This document shows positions 9,607-17,712 of a stretch of 64,000 nt of DNA, piece after piece (the first letter of the stretch is position 1; the number at the start of each line of letters is the position of its first letter). The stretch is from Aerococcus sp. Group 1 (GTDB taxonomy: Bacteria; Bacillota; Bacilli; Lactobacillales; Aerococcaceae), in the NCBI RefSeq assembly GCF_000193205.1, contig NC_015278.1, positions 1,674,001 to 1,738,000 on the forward strand. The letters run 5' to 3'. Made by a program: the position numbers and the translations under genes. The notes under the pieces were generated by a model. That model had not been told where the DNA came from and ran no database searches. It saw only the letters and a program-made list of their open reading frames with translations.

Positions 9607-10711
9607 TGAGGTATTGATCTCCTTTAATTTTAATCTCATATAATAAGTCTTCTAACTGCTTGCTGTTTTCAGGCACCTGTAACAAAGGTCCATAAATTTC
9701 CTTGAAATTTTTAGCCATGGACAAGCTGTTGGTTAAAATCATTTTAGTCGGTTCATCCACCTTTTCCCCAATCGCATGATCAACCAGGCCGGCCAACATA
9801 ATAATCGGCATCCTTTGTTGATAGAGTAAGTAAGGTGAAAATACCGCAGTTGAATTCATTGCTGCTAAGGTCAAGTGGGAATGGTCTACAAACAAGAGAA
9901 AGATTTCCCAAGGCATGTTAGTTTGTAAATAATTCACCCGACCATATTTATTTGCTTCAGAGCGAGGGTGTAACTTCACGTAGATCCTAATATTTAAGGA
10001 ATCACATATTGCTTTTAAGTGGTTAAACAAGGTCAATTCATCGATTTGTGCCCCATCTTTTTTGAAGGGCTGGTCAAAATAAATGACACTTCCCTCAGTC
10101 ACTTGGCTCATTTCTTCATCATAGGCTTGAGAAAAAATTGCCTTAACCAAGGGAAAGGCGGGATTACTTTGGTCAAGAACAGGAATTTTTATCAAGTCTC
10201 CTGAGAAATCATGCCACTGAACCAAGTCTGGTTGGTAGGTATAACAATTTTCCCATTGGCCGTGAAAAATGGAATGCTTATTCAATTTCTTTTGCAAGGC
10301 ATCATTGGCATTTTTGATTTCTATGGGTTTGGCGCCCAGATAAACCCCCATGCCATCTTCATAATAATGCAAGTGAAAATCATGACCTTTAGCAGCGAGG
10401 CTGCTATAGAGAAGGCGGCCAAAATAATTATCCCCCGGTAAATAAATATGGTCAAAATCATCTAGAGGGATCAAGTTCTTATTCCAATAAAGACGAGAAA
10501 TTTTCGCCAATTTCCCGCCTAAGTTCTGATGGTTGATTTTAATCACTTCTAAGCCCTCGACTAGCTTCCTGCTTATATCAATTAATAAATCAGCGTTAGC
10601 GAATTCGTTATAGATAAAGAGGGTTAGCTCTTCCCCAGATAAGCAATTCTTCCAGATATTAAGGCTATTGATAATATGAAGCGGTGTCCAAGCAACAATT
10701 GCATGTTTCAT
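9590..10711 (-). CDS. Sialyltransferase-like glycosyltransferase
   Basis: The 373-residue protein begins HAIVAWTPLHIINSLNI, as in GT52-type and polysialyltransferase-type GT-B enzymes. It carries in order the three short motifs shared by bacterial sialyltransferases: an acidic-acidic-glycine motif (YEDG, residues 117-120), an HP motif (KLHPR, 246-250) and an S-S/T motif (NST, 286-288). In characterised enzymes these provide the general base and bind the CMP moiety. Together with neuB and neuA nearby it is the likely transferase that puts the nonulosonic acid on the glycan. It lies 4 bp after the flippase gene and overlaps the Wzy-like gene. The family assignment rests on motif order; donor and acceptor are inferred. 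Confidence 0.75.
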   Translation of the reverse strand: MKHAIVAWTPLHIINSLNIWKNCLSGEELTLFIYNEFANADLLIDISRKLVEGLEVIKINHQNLGGKLAKISRLYWNKNLIPLDDFDHIYLPGDNYFGRLLYSSLAAKGHDFHLHYYEDGMGVYLGAKPIEIKNANDALQKKLNKHSIFHGQWENCYTYQPDLVQWHDFSGDLIKIPVLDQSNPAFPLVKAIFSQAYDEEMSQVTEGSVIYFDQPFKKDGAQIDELTLFNHLKAICDSLNIRIYVKLHPRSEANKYGRVNYLQTNMPWEIFLLFVDHSHLTLAAMNSTAVFSPYLLYQQRMPIIMLAGLVDHAIGEKVDEPTKMILTNSLSMAKNFKEIYGPLLQVPENSKQLEDLLYEIKIKGDQYLNERIC

Positions 10712-10715
10712 TAAT

Positions 10716-12212
10716 CTAATCTCCTGAATTTAATTTTTTGCCAATAAAATCAGTGAACAAGGCCTTTATGGTAGGAATTTCTCTATAAACGAGTACGATA
10801 GTAGTCACTAGGTAGAGAACGATTTTATAGAGAAGATTTTGCCAAATCAGTGGTCCAGTTGGGTGGGCAATATCATAAAACAAGCCCACTCCGCTTACCA
10901 GAACTAATATAGCAATATAAAGCAACATATTTTTGATTTTAAAATTGACGGGTTCAATTTTTCTAGAAAGGACATAAATAATGATTGCGATTACGGTCCA
11001 TTGGATCAAAAGCACGATGGCTGGGGTTAAGAGTCCTAGGTACTGGGTCAGTGTTGCGGTTAACAAGACACTCAGTAAACTTCCTGACAAGGTAGCAATG
11101 AAAATATACCTGGTCGCCTTGGTATTATAGAAGAGTGTATTGACGTAGAAGAGGTAGACCGAACGAATTTGATAAGCCACCAGTATGATAGGAACCAGAG
11201 TCCAAGCCAGTAAATAGCCATCGGCAATAAAAATTTGGATAACCTCCTTAATAAATAAGGACATTCCCAAACTAATGATTAAATAAATTCGACTCAAAAC
11301 ATCTGCAAATTGAATAGCTTTTTTCTTGTGCTGATCGCCCAAATCCATCAAGCTATAGAACCACGGCACATAGGCTGAATTGACACTATATTGCATGGTA
11401 TCAATAATTAACATAAACTGTGAGGCCGTCGTATAGAGACCCGCACTGGCAGTCGACACCTGGTTGTTGAGAAATAGTCGTGAGACAAAATCAGCAATTT
11501 GGGTCGACATCAAATGCGGCAAAAGTGGAATCGAATAGGAAAGCGCCTCTTTCAGGTAATTCCATTGGAAATTAAAACGGATAATGCCACGCTGATATAA
11601 ACTAATCAAAGCATACAAACCAAAAGTAAAGCCGGTAATCAAGTAACTTAATAATTGCCCAGTGGCTCCCCATTGGAAAACGACAATAAAGAGAATATTA
11701 CAAGCCACCATCATGGCAAAATTGAGTAAGCTGTTAATAGCATAGGCCTTGGCTTGCTCCATAGTCTGCAATAAGGTTTGATAAATATTATAAATCGGGT
11801 TAACAATAACGGTAATGATCCCCATAAAAATATAAGGATAAAAGGCGATCCCATCAACAAAGGGTTCAACCAGGATATCCTTAAATAGGATAATTAAGCC
11901 CCCTAAAAAGAGGCTATTACCCATAATAAAGAGCATAATGGTCCCGTAAAAGGATTGTAATTGGGGCCAATTTTCCCGATAGCGGTAAAAATAACGTTGG
12001 ACTGCACTATTTAGAGAAAAAGTGAACAATAAGGTTAATACCTGGGTCAATGAATTAACCACACCAACAATCCCATAGTCTTCAGGAGTAAGGTATAAAG
12101 TATATAAAGGAAGTAAAATAAATCCAATCGCTTTTTGCAAAATCGAGGTGATCGAATAAATTCCAGAATTTATTAATACACTCTTTGCTGAAGAGGGTTG
12201 CTTCTTTGACAT
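10716..12212 (-). CDS. Wzx-type polysaccharide flippase
   Basis: About fourteen hydrophobic segments and the N-terminal pattern SVLINSGIYSITSILQKAIGFILLP followed by YLTPEDYGIVG identify the MOP-superfamily Wzx/RfbX flippases, which move lipid-linked oligosaccharides across the membrane. The length of 498 residues is normal. ATG 12212 is chosen over the adjoining GTG because AGGAG is 8 nt upstream. It is the first gene of the glycan operon. A minus-strand TATAAT at 12245-12250 lies about 33 bp before the start, giving a plausible promoter with a weak -35. Confidence 0.9.
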   Translation of the reverse strand: MSKKQPSSAKSVLINSGIYSITSILQKAIGFILLPLYTLYLTPEDYGIVGVVNSLTQVLTLLFTFSLNSAVQRYFYRYRENWPQLQSFYGTIMLFIMGNSLFLGGLIILFKDILVEPFVDGIAFYPYIFMGIITVIVNPIYNIYQTLLQTMEQAKAYAINSLLNFAMMVACNILFIVVFQWGATGQLLSYLITGFTFGLYALISLYQRGIIRFNFQWNYLKEALSYSIPLLPHLMSTQIADFVSRLFLNNQVSTASAGLYTTASQFMLIIDTMQYSVNSAYVPWFYSLMDLGDQHKKKAIQFADVLSRIYLIISLGMSLFIKEVIQIFIADGYLLAWTLVPIILVAYQIRSVYLFYVNTLFYNTKATRYIFIATLSGSLLSVLLTATLTQYLGLLTPAIVLLIQWTVIAIIIYVLSRKIEPVNFKIKNMLLYIAILVLVSGVGLFYDIAHPTGPLIWQNLLYKIVLYLVTTIVLVYREIPTIKALFTDFIGKKLNSGD

Positions 12213-12270
12213 CACTTCGTCTCCTTTTTCTTCATCAAGTCACTATTATACCCTATATTAGAAGTAAAAT

Positions 12271-12326
12271 AAAAAAGGGACAAGACTTTCTAATTGTTTT
12301 AAATAAAACTTTAGAAAGCTTTGTCC
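12271..12326 (-). terminator. Intrinsic terminator after purR
   Basis: The arms GGACAA and CTTTCTAA (12278-12292) pair with TTAGAAAG and TTGTCC (12311-12326) around an A/T-rich loop. On the minus strand a run TTTTTTATTTT follows immediately. This ends the purR transcript just before the flippase promoter. Confidence 0.8.
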
Positions 12327-12352
12327 TAACAGTACATTGCTAATTATTTTCC

Positions 12353-13165
12353 CTAATCAAACAAGGACCCTAATTCAATTCCCGCTACATCTAAATTATC
12401 GGCCGTCTTTTTCACCTTGATGAGGGATTTATAGGGATAATCGATATAGTTCTTTTGATTATCGGCTTCCCCAAAAACGACCGCCCCGATGGTTTGGCAG
12501 TCAAATTCATCCACTAAACTGAGCATGCCATTCATGGTACCGCCACCGTTCATAAAGTCATCGACAATTAAAATATTTTGGTTGGCCGAAAGATTATTTT
12601 TAGTCAAGGCCATTTTTTTCACTTCGTCATTTCCCGTCACATAGGTCACTGAAACAGTAGACCCTTCCGTTAATTGGGCTTCCCGTTGAACGATGACAAA
12701 GGGAACATTTAAGAAATTGGCGACTGCTTGGGCCATGGATATTCCCTTGGTTGCCATGGTCATGATCACATCGATCGACTGTCCGTAATAAGCGGAAGCG
12801 ATGATATTACCAATATGACGTAAATCATAGGGATTGCCTAAAACGTCAGAAAAATAGAAATAACCGCCCGGTAAAATGCGTTGCTTATCAGTCAACTTAG
12901 CGGTTAATTGATTCATATATTCCATGGCCTTATCTTTTTCCACTTTAGGGCGGAAAATAACACCACCACTGGCTCCAGCAATAGTTTCAACAATACCAAT
13001 ATTAGATAACTTAAATTGTTCAGCAATAATGCCGACATCTTCAGAAATGGATGACTTGGCTGCTTGATAGCGGTCAACAAAGAAGGGTAAGGAAATCGTT
13101 CGATAAGGGTTATTCAACAAATAATGGGTCATATCGACTAAACGATGACTACGCTTCATTTTCAT
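12353..13165 (-). CDS. purR: Purine operon repressor PurR
   Basis: The 270 residues match Gram-positive PurR: an N-terminal winged-helix domain (about residues 1-75) and a phosphoribosyltransferase-like effector domain with the PRPP-binding motif ILIVDDFMNGGGT (198-210). In the family PRPP releases the repressor from PurBox DNA upstream of purine genes. The ATG at 13165 follows AAGGAGT. A PurR gene after ispE is the arrangement in Bacillus; here the zinc transporter lies between them. No PurBox was recognised in its own promoter. Confidence 0.95.
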   Translation of the reverse strand: MKMKRSHRLVDMTHYLLNNPYRTISLPFFVDRYQAAKSSISEDVGIIAEQFKLSNIGIVETIAGASGGVIFRPKVEKDKAMEYMNQLTAKLTDKQRILPGGYFYFSDVLGNPYDLRHIGNIIASAYYGQSIDVIMTMATKGISMAQAVANFLNVPFVIVQREAQLTEGSTVSVTYVTGNDEVKKMALTKNNLSANQNILIVDDFMNGGGTMNGMLSLVDEFDCQTIGAVVFGEADNQKNYIDYPYKSLIKVKKTADNLDVAGIELGSLFD

Positions 13166-13196
13166 ACTTGTACTCCTTTACTTGCTAGCTTATTAC

Positions 13197-13224
13197 ATTA
13201 TAAGCAAAATCAGAACAAATTCAA
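13197..13224 (-). promoter_or_regulatory. purR promoter
   Basis: On the minus strand TTGAAT (13224-13219) and TATAAT (13202-13197) are separated by 16 bp and lie about 30 bp before the purR start. Confidence 0.65.
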
Positions 13225-13276
13225 GAAATTTCCGTCGAAAGTCTGCTTTTTACGATAATTGTTTTTATATAATAGG

Positions 13277-13307
13277 AAAACGCCCATCACTAACCAATGG
13301 GCGTTTT
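13277..13307 (-). terminator. Intrinsic terminator after znuB
   Basis: A perfect 11-bp stem (AAAACGCCCAT with ATGGGCGTTTT) and a 9-nt loop lie 32 bp beyond the znuB stop. T runs flank both sides, so it can act in both directions. Confidence 0.85.
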
Positions 13308-13338
13308 ATTATTGGAGTAATCATAGAAACCGTTTTCT

Positions 13339-14139
13339 CTATCTTTTTACCAAGCGTAAGACAATACTTTCCAAGGCAAAAAGACAGACAAAGATAAAGG
13401 CAATCGTCGCTCCTGGAGGGGTGTCTAAGCCATAGGAAATCAGCAGACCCGAAAACATACCCGCTAAGGCAATGATAATTGCTAGGATAATCACACTATC
13501 AAAACTCTTCATCAAGCGCATAGCAATGGCCGCTGGCATGATTAGGATGGAAGAGACCAACAAGGTCCCAGCAATCGGCATCATAATGGAAATGGCTACC
13601 CCAGTCACGATCGAAAGCACCATGGAAATCAAGCGCGTAGGCAAGCCCGAAGTATAGGCAATACTCTCATCAAAAGCTTCCACATAGAGGACCCGCTTAA
13701 AGGCGAAATAAGCAAGGAGAACAATGACTGCTAAGGCAATTAATAAGCGGACTTGTACAGGCGAAATAGTGACAATCGACCCGAATAAGTAGGCCTCGAT
13801 ACTGCTGGCTGATTCGACCCTTGACATTAACAGTAAGGCCAGGGCCATACCACCCGACATTAACATGGCAATGGAAATATCCGAATAGTTTTTGTAAACC
13901 CGGCGGAGGTATTCCAAAGCCATGGCCGCAATCACCACCACTAAAATGGTCGTATAGATCGGTTCCACCCCTAATAAGAAACCTAAAGCCACCCCGGCCA
14001 GGGAAACATGAGCCAGGGTATCCGACATCAGGGACTGTTTTCTTAAAATAAGCAATAAACCCAATACCGGAGCGAAACAGGCTATGGCTCCACAGGCGAT
14101 GAAGGCTCGGACCATGAAGTCATACTGAAACAGCGCCAT
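13339..14139 (-). CDS. znuB: Zinc ABC transporter permease
   Basis: An eight-to-nine-span membrane protein of the ABC-3 family (266 residues) with the family segments [22 protein letters not shown] near the N-terminus and [17 protein letters not shown] late in the protein. It forms the membrane channel of a metal uptake system with the two upstream genes. Its ATG has GAGGAGGGG upstream and lies 58 bp inside the end of the ATPase gene, an unusually long overlap that suggests coupled translation. The Zur box upstream of the operon assigns zinc as substrate; manganese transporters share this fold. Confidence 0.9.
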   Translation of the reverse strand: MALFQYDFMVRAFIACGAIACFAPVLGLLLILRKQSLMSDTLAHVSLAGVALGFLLGVEPIYTTILVVVIAAMALEYLRRVYKNYSDISIAMLMSGGMALALLLMSRVESASSIEAYLFGSIVTISPVQVRLLIALAVIVLLAYFAFKRVLYVEAFDESIAYTSGLPTRLISMVLSIVTGVAISIMMPIAGTLLVSSILIMPAAIAMRLMKSFDSVIILAIIIALAGMFSGLLISYGLDTPPGATIAFIFVCLFALESIVLRLVKR

Positions 14140-14792
14140 GGTGACCCCTCCTCTCTAGTTAGATGAATGTGTTTATCGAAATAATCTTGTAAATGGATAT
14201 CCTCGTGGGTCACCATAAGGATAGCTTTACCATGGCGGCGGGTATTGTGTTTCAATAAAGTGTAAAACTCTTCCCGTGAGGCCTTATCCATACCGGTAGT
14301 AGGTTCATCCAGGACAAATAAGTCAGGATCCGTGGCAAAGACACGGGCCAAGACAATCCGTTGCTTCTGGCCGCCGGATAATTCCCCCACTTTTTCTTGG
14401 GCCTGTTCCCACATGCCTACTGAGTTAAGGGCCCGCTTAACGTGTTCATGGTCTTCATCAGTCAGGCGTTTAAACCAACAATCTTGTTGGTAACGGCCTG
14501 AGAGGACAAATTCATAAACTGTGCTGGGAAAACCAGCATTGAAGCTAGCCACCATCTGGGGGACATAGCCAATTTGTAATTTATTACCATAAATATTGTT
14601 TTTACTAATCGTCACTTTTCCCTTGTCTGGTTGCAATAAACCCAGGATATTTTTCAACAGGGTGGACTTGGCTGCCCCATTCTCCCCAGTTAGGATCACA
14701 AATTCACCGGGGTCAACGGTAAAGCTGATATTGTTGAGAACTGGCTCACTATCATAAGAAAAGCGCAAGTCTTCTACTTGGATATAATGCAT
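14082..14792 (-). CDS. znuC: Zinc ABC transporter ATP-binding protein
   Basis: A 236-residue ABC ATPase with Walker [12 protein letters not shown] (residues about 36-46; the usual second glycine is alanine), Q-loop GYVPQM, signature LSGGQKQRI, Walker [13 protein letters not shown] and H-loop VTHEDI. It powers metal import with the permease and lipoprotein of the same operon. AGGAGG precedes the ATG. The last 20 or so residues are read through the start region of znuB in another frame and are serine/proline rich, so the C-terminus is atypical; a one-base change would produce a stop before the znuB ribosome binding site. Confidence 0.9.
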   Translation of the reverse strand: MHYIQVEDLRFSYDSEPVLNNISFTVDPGEFVILTGENGAAKSTLLKNILGLLQPDKGKVTISKNNIYGNKLQIGYVPQMVASFNAGFPSTVYEFVLSGRYQQDCWFKRLTDEDHEHVKRALNSVGMWEQAQEKVGELSGGQKQRIVLARVFATDPDLFVLDEPTTGMDKASREEFYTLLKHNTRRHGKAILMVTHEDIHLQDYFDKHIHLTREEGSPWRCFSMTSWSEPSSPVEP

Positions 14793-14805
14793 GCTAACCT
14801 CCTAT

Positions 14806-15816
14806 CTAATTAATGGTTAATTTTAAATGCTCGAGGTTTTCCCGCATCAAATTAATATAGGTATCGCCTGAAATCGGCTGGTCAGAACTGGCTGATTCGA
14901 GAGCATTGAGACTGGAAACCTTAACCCCAGTTTCCGCCGCCAAAGTCTCTGCGAGTTCGGAAGAGGTGTTTTCTTGGAAATAAATCACCGGCAGATTATT
15001 TTGTTTAATATAATCAATCACTCCTGCCATGGCTTGTGGTGATGGCTCCGCATCATCACTGACTCCCGTTAGAGCAATTTGCTTTAAATTATATTCATCA
15101 GCCAAATACCCAAAAGCGGCATGGGCGGTCACAAAGGATTGATCGGGATGATTAGAAAAGGCAGTTTGATAGTCATGGTCAAGTGCTTCCAACTTCTCCA
15201 GGAAAGCATCGGTATTCTTTTGATACAGTTCAGCCTGGTCAGGGTCAACTTCTTTCATGGCGTCACAAATGGCTTGGGTCTGAATCATGGCATTTTTAGG
15301 ACTAAGCCAGGTATGGGGGTCATATTCATGGACATGGAGACCGCCTTCTTCATGGTTATGGTCGCCTTCATGGTCATGATCATGATCGTGGTCATCTTCA
15401 GCCGTTAGGACCTCCCCTTCAATCGTTTCTACCGCTCCCGAAATGGGTTCAATATTGTCAGCGGACTCGACGACCTTGACCCGGTCAGTATCAATACTAT
15501 TTAAACTACTCTCTACCCAAGCTTCCATATCATCGCTATTATAAACAAAGACATCCGCCTCTTGTAAGCGGGCCATATCTTTGGCGCTGGGTTCAAAGTG
15601 ATGGGCCTCTTGCTTTCCTGATATCATCACCTGGACATCAGCTTGGTCACCGACTACCGCTTGGGTTAACAGCTGCATGGGATAAAAACTGGTCATCACA
15701 GTTAACTTGCCCTTACCGTTTTTATCTGCCGCTTCTTTGCCTTGGCTACAACCAAAGCTGACCAGTAAAGTCAGCAGACTTAAGCAAAAGCCTATCTTTT
15801 TAATCATCGTTTTCAT
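14806..15816 (-). CDS. znuA: Zinc-binding lipoprotein, solute receptor
   Basis: The protein starts with a lipoprotein signal peptide ending in a lipobox with Cys23 (LVSFGC). The remainder is a cluster A-I metal receptor: conserved histidine near residue 72 (EAHHFEPS), a histidine/aspartate-rich loop at 142-163 with repeated DH units, typical of zinc rather than manganese receptors, then HEYDPHTWLSP with another ligand and FVTAHAAFGYLA with a third. It captures zinc outside the cell and hands it to the permease. Its ATG has AAGGAGG at 7 nt. It is the first gene of the operon and is preceded by a promoter with a Zur box. Confidence 0.95.
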   Translation of the reverse strand: MKTMIKKIGFCLSLLTLLVSFGCSQGKEAADKNGKGKLTVMTSFYPMQLLTQAVVGDQADVQVMISGKQEAHHFEPSAKDMARLQEADVFVYNSDDMEAWVESSLNSIDTDRVKVVESADNIEPISGAVETIEGEVLTAEDDHDHDHDHEGDHNHEEGGLHVHEYDPHTWLSPKNAMIQTQAICDAMKEVDPDQAELYQKNTDAFLEKLEALDHDYQTAFSNHPDQSFVTAHAAFGYLADEYNLKQIALTGVSDDAEPSPQAMAGVIDYIKQNNLPVIYFQENTSSELAETLAAETGVKVSSLNALESASSDQPISGDTYINLMRENLEHLKLTIN

Positions 15817-15831
15817 GATAAAGCCTCCTTA

Positions 15832-15882
15832 TAAATCGTAACTCTTACGATTTAATATAGCACACATCCTCGCCAGCCGCAA
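15832..15882 (-). promoter_or_regulatory. znuABC promoter with Zur box
   Basis: On the minus strand TTGCGG (15882-15877) and TATATT (15859-15854) are 17 bp apart, with a TG one base before the -10. Directly downstream, at 15832-15854, lies a perfect palindrome with arms TAAATCGTAA and TTACGATTTA and a 3-nt centre. This matches the Zur consensus known from Bacillus, Listeria and Staphylococcus (AAATCGTAATnATTACGATTT). Binding there would cover the transcription start, so repression by zinc-loaded Zur is expected. Confidence 0.85.
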
Positions 15883-15950
15883 GATAATCTCTCCTATTTA
15901 AATTAAAAAGAGTGTGACAAAAGTCAAAAGAGCCCTGAACCGCTTCGCAT

Positions 15951-15997
15951 ACTATATCTGTAACTCGCTTGCGCTTCGAACAGCTATAGCAACTGGA
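15951..15997 (+). repeat. 47-nt module shared with 52321-52367
   Basis: This segment is nearly identical to 52321-52367 in the same orientation, differing at only a few central bases. It can fold as a hairpin: CTATA-CTGT pairs with ACAG-TATAG around a loop containing TCGC/GCTTCG. Here it lies inside copy 1; at 52.3 kb it lies between two elements. Confidence 0.85.
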
Positions 15998-16220
15998 ACA
16001 AACTATGGTAGATAGTTGCAGAACTATCGCACATAGTTCGTAGTTGGGTTCGACTTGGCAGACTTGGACTGATTTCACAAGTCAGAAACAAGCGAATGCT
16101 TCGCTTTTATTCTGACTTGCTCCAATCATCCAAGTCTAGTTGCCAAGTCTCACACCCTGTGTGAAGTGGACGTCAGGGCTGACTTTTGGAGCACGTTTTG
16201 AATAGATAGGTCGTGTTTTA

Positions 16221-16250
16221 AAAAGAGCCTGGGGCTTTTGCCCCAGGTGA
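16221..16250 (-). terminator. Intrinsic terminator after ispE
   Basis: A perfect 8-bp GC-rich stem (CCTGGGGC with GCCCCAGG, 16228-16247) has a 4-nt loop. Read on the minus strand it is followed by CTCTTTTTAAAA, about 25 bp beyond the ispE stop. It is also the terminal hairpin of repeat copy 1. Confidence 0.8.
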
Positions 16251-16272
16251 TCCCCAATAAAAGTAAGCAATC

Positions 16273-17145
16273 TTAACTAATATTTCTGAGATTTTGATTC
16301 ATTCTTACCACATAAACCTCTTCGCAAAAGCCTTTTAGGCCATTATAAATCCGTTTAGCTTGTTGTTGCTGGCGGGTAAAGCCAATAATGGTCGACCCAC
16401 TCCCCGTCATGGTTACCCCTTGAGCGCCGAAATTTTGCATCCGTTCCTTTAAGGCCTTTAACTTGGGATAATAACTAAAAGTAATGGCCTCTAGGGAATT
16501 GCCAACTTCTGCCATCACTTGTTGATAATCTCCGTTCTTAATGGCCTCCGTTACTGGACCCGCATGGGTAGAAAGCTTTTGGGGATGATCTTTTAAGGCA
16601 GCTAACATCTTTGGGGTGGAAATGGAAAAAGCAGGTTTAGCTAGGACCAACCAGCTTGAAGGTAAGGACGGTAAGGGTTCATAATTGCTTCCCGAGCCGG
16701 TCATCCGACACAATCCTCCTCTTAAACAATAGGGAGCATCACTATCAATGGTTACGGCAATATCCATGAGTTGGTCAAGGGACCAATCCAAATGCCAGAG
16801 ACGATTTAGCCCGCGGATGACCGCCGCTGCGTCACTCGATCCACCCCCAAGTCCGGCTGAAACCGGAATATACTTACGGATAGAAATGGTTACACCCCGA
16901 TCTACTCCGGCAAGATCCTTCATTTTTACAGCGGCCTGGTAGGCGTGGTTACGTTGGTCCCGGGGCAAAAAATGTTGGTTAGACCGGATAAAAACCTCAC
17001 CACTATCGTTTTCCTCAATGGCCAGGTAATCAGCCAGGTCAACTGAAGCCATGACCATATCAAAGTAAAAGCAGTCATCCTCTGCTTGATAGTAGATATC
17101 CTGGGCGAGATTAATCTTAGCTAAAGCTTTTTCTCGAATAGCCAT
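16273..17145 (-). CDS. ispE: 4-diphosphocytidyl-2-C-methyl-D-erythritol kinase (IspE family)
   Basis: A GHMP kinase of 290 residues. The N-terminal KALAKINLAQDIY and the ATP-binding motif PVSAGLGGGSSDAAAVIRGLN (about residues 92-111) are IspE signatures, followed by IDSDAPYCLRGG and, near the C-terminus, TMTGSGST. IspE phosphorylates the fourth-step intermediate of the MEP isoprenoid pathway. Many Lactobacillales use mevalonate instead and still keep this gene next to veg and purR, so its role here may differ. No other MEP gene is in the window. The start has GAGGGGTGA upstream. Confidence 0.9.
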   Translation of the reverse strand: MAIREKALAKINLAQDIYYQAEDDCFYFDMVMASVDLADYLAIEENDSGEVFIRSNQHFLPRDQRNHAYQAAVKMKDLAGVDRGVTISIRKYIPVSAGLGGGSSDAAAVIRGLNRLWHLDWSLDQLMDIAVTIDSDAPYCLRGGLCRMTGSGSNYEPLPSLPSSWLVLAKPAFSISTPKMLAALKDHPQKLSTHAGPVTEAIKNGDYQQVMAEVGNSLEAITFSYYPKLKALKERMQNFGAQGVTMTGSGSTIIGFTRQQQQAKRIYNGLKGFCEEVYVVRMNQNLRNIS

Positions 17146-17235
17146 TTTGCTTCACCCCTCTCTTTTACTGGTCTAATTATTCTTATTTTAACATGACTAC
17201 TTGATTCCTCAACTGAGAAGGCAAGGGATAAAGAA

Positions 17236-17279
17236 AAGAGGTGTAAGTAGCATGGTTTTGCATGCTGCTTACACCTCTT
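17236..17279 (-). terminator. Hairpin after veg
   Basis: A 19-bp stem with one G-T pair (17236-17254 with 17261-17279) and a 6-nt loop lies 25 bp beyond the veg stop. On the minus strand it runs into TTCTTT, a short termination tract. It separates veg from ispE. Confidence 0.75.
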
Positions 17280-17303
17280 CTCAATCACTAATTACGCACA
17301 ATA

Positions 17304-17537
17304 TTAGGGAAACTCAATTTCGATGCTTTCAGTTAATAAGTCGGTATAGCTATAGCATACGCGCTCAAACTGATTTTCATCTTGATCGAGTTCAACAACA
17401 AATACGGCTGGAAAGGTATCACTTAAGATCCCATTACGGATAGTGATCCGCTTTCTCCCTGTTTGTTGCGTTACTTGGATCGGTTTACCAATATTTTCCT
17501 CTAAGCCTGCCTTAATACTTTGTAAATTACTTGGCAT
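17304..17537 (-). CDS. veg: Veg family protein
   Basis: A 77-residue protein matching Veg of Bacillus subtilis: SIKAGLEENIGKPIQVTQQTGRKR, then RNGILSDTFPAVFVVELDQ and a C-terminal ERVCYSYTDLLTESIEIEF. Veg is small, strongly conserved and mostly beta-strand; in B. subtilis it stimulates biofilm matrix gene expression, but its molecular role is poorly defined. It keeps its usual place between rsmA and ispE, although an ABC exporter has been inserted between it and rsmA. AAGGGG precedes the ATG. Confidence 0.92.
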   Translation of the reverse strand: MPSNLQSIKAGLEENIGKPIQVTQQTGRKRITIRNGILSDTFPAVFVVELDQDENQFERVCYSYTDLLTESIEIEFP

Positions 17538-17712
17538 GCCATCACCCCTTGATAAACCAATTATAACACAAAGTCAATCTTTTTACAATAGCACAATAAA
17601 AGCTTCATTGTCAAGACCTCTAAAGCATTTTCTAAAAGGATTTATAAGGACGATTTTCTTCCCAAAAGACCAGCTAAGGCCCAACCACTTGGAGGGCGAC
17701 TTCATCATATTC

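Larger units (their letters stand above)
15908..16250 (+). repeat. Modular self-complementary intergenic element, copy 1 (fills the znuA-ispE gap)
   Basis: This element takes up most of the 456-bp gap between znuA and ispE. Its ends are complementary: CAAAAGTCA (15918-15926) and AGCCCTGA (15931-15938) pair with TGACTTTTG (16180-16188) and TCAGGGCT (16173-16180), and GTG (15912-15914) with CAC (16192-16194). Inside are a 47-nt module (15951-15997), a roughly 40-nt hairpin with arms AACTATG/CATAGTT (about 15999-16038) and a 98-nt hairpin (16052-16149). The last has helices GACTTGGCA/TGCCAAGTC, ACTTGGA/TCCAAGT, AAGTCAGAA/TTCTGACTT and GCGAA/TTCGC. The tail after the outer stem (about 16191-16224) is nearly identical to the copy at 52371-52550. 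It ends in the ispE terminator. No long reading frame with a ribosome binding site is present. Confidence 0.85.

Noticed and set aside
15845..16078. A 77-codon minus-strand reading frame upstream of znuA
   Set aside because: It lies entirely within the repeat element, has no ribosome binding site and a low-complexity Cys/Ser-rich product.
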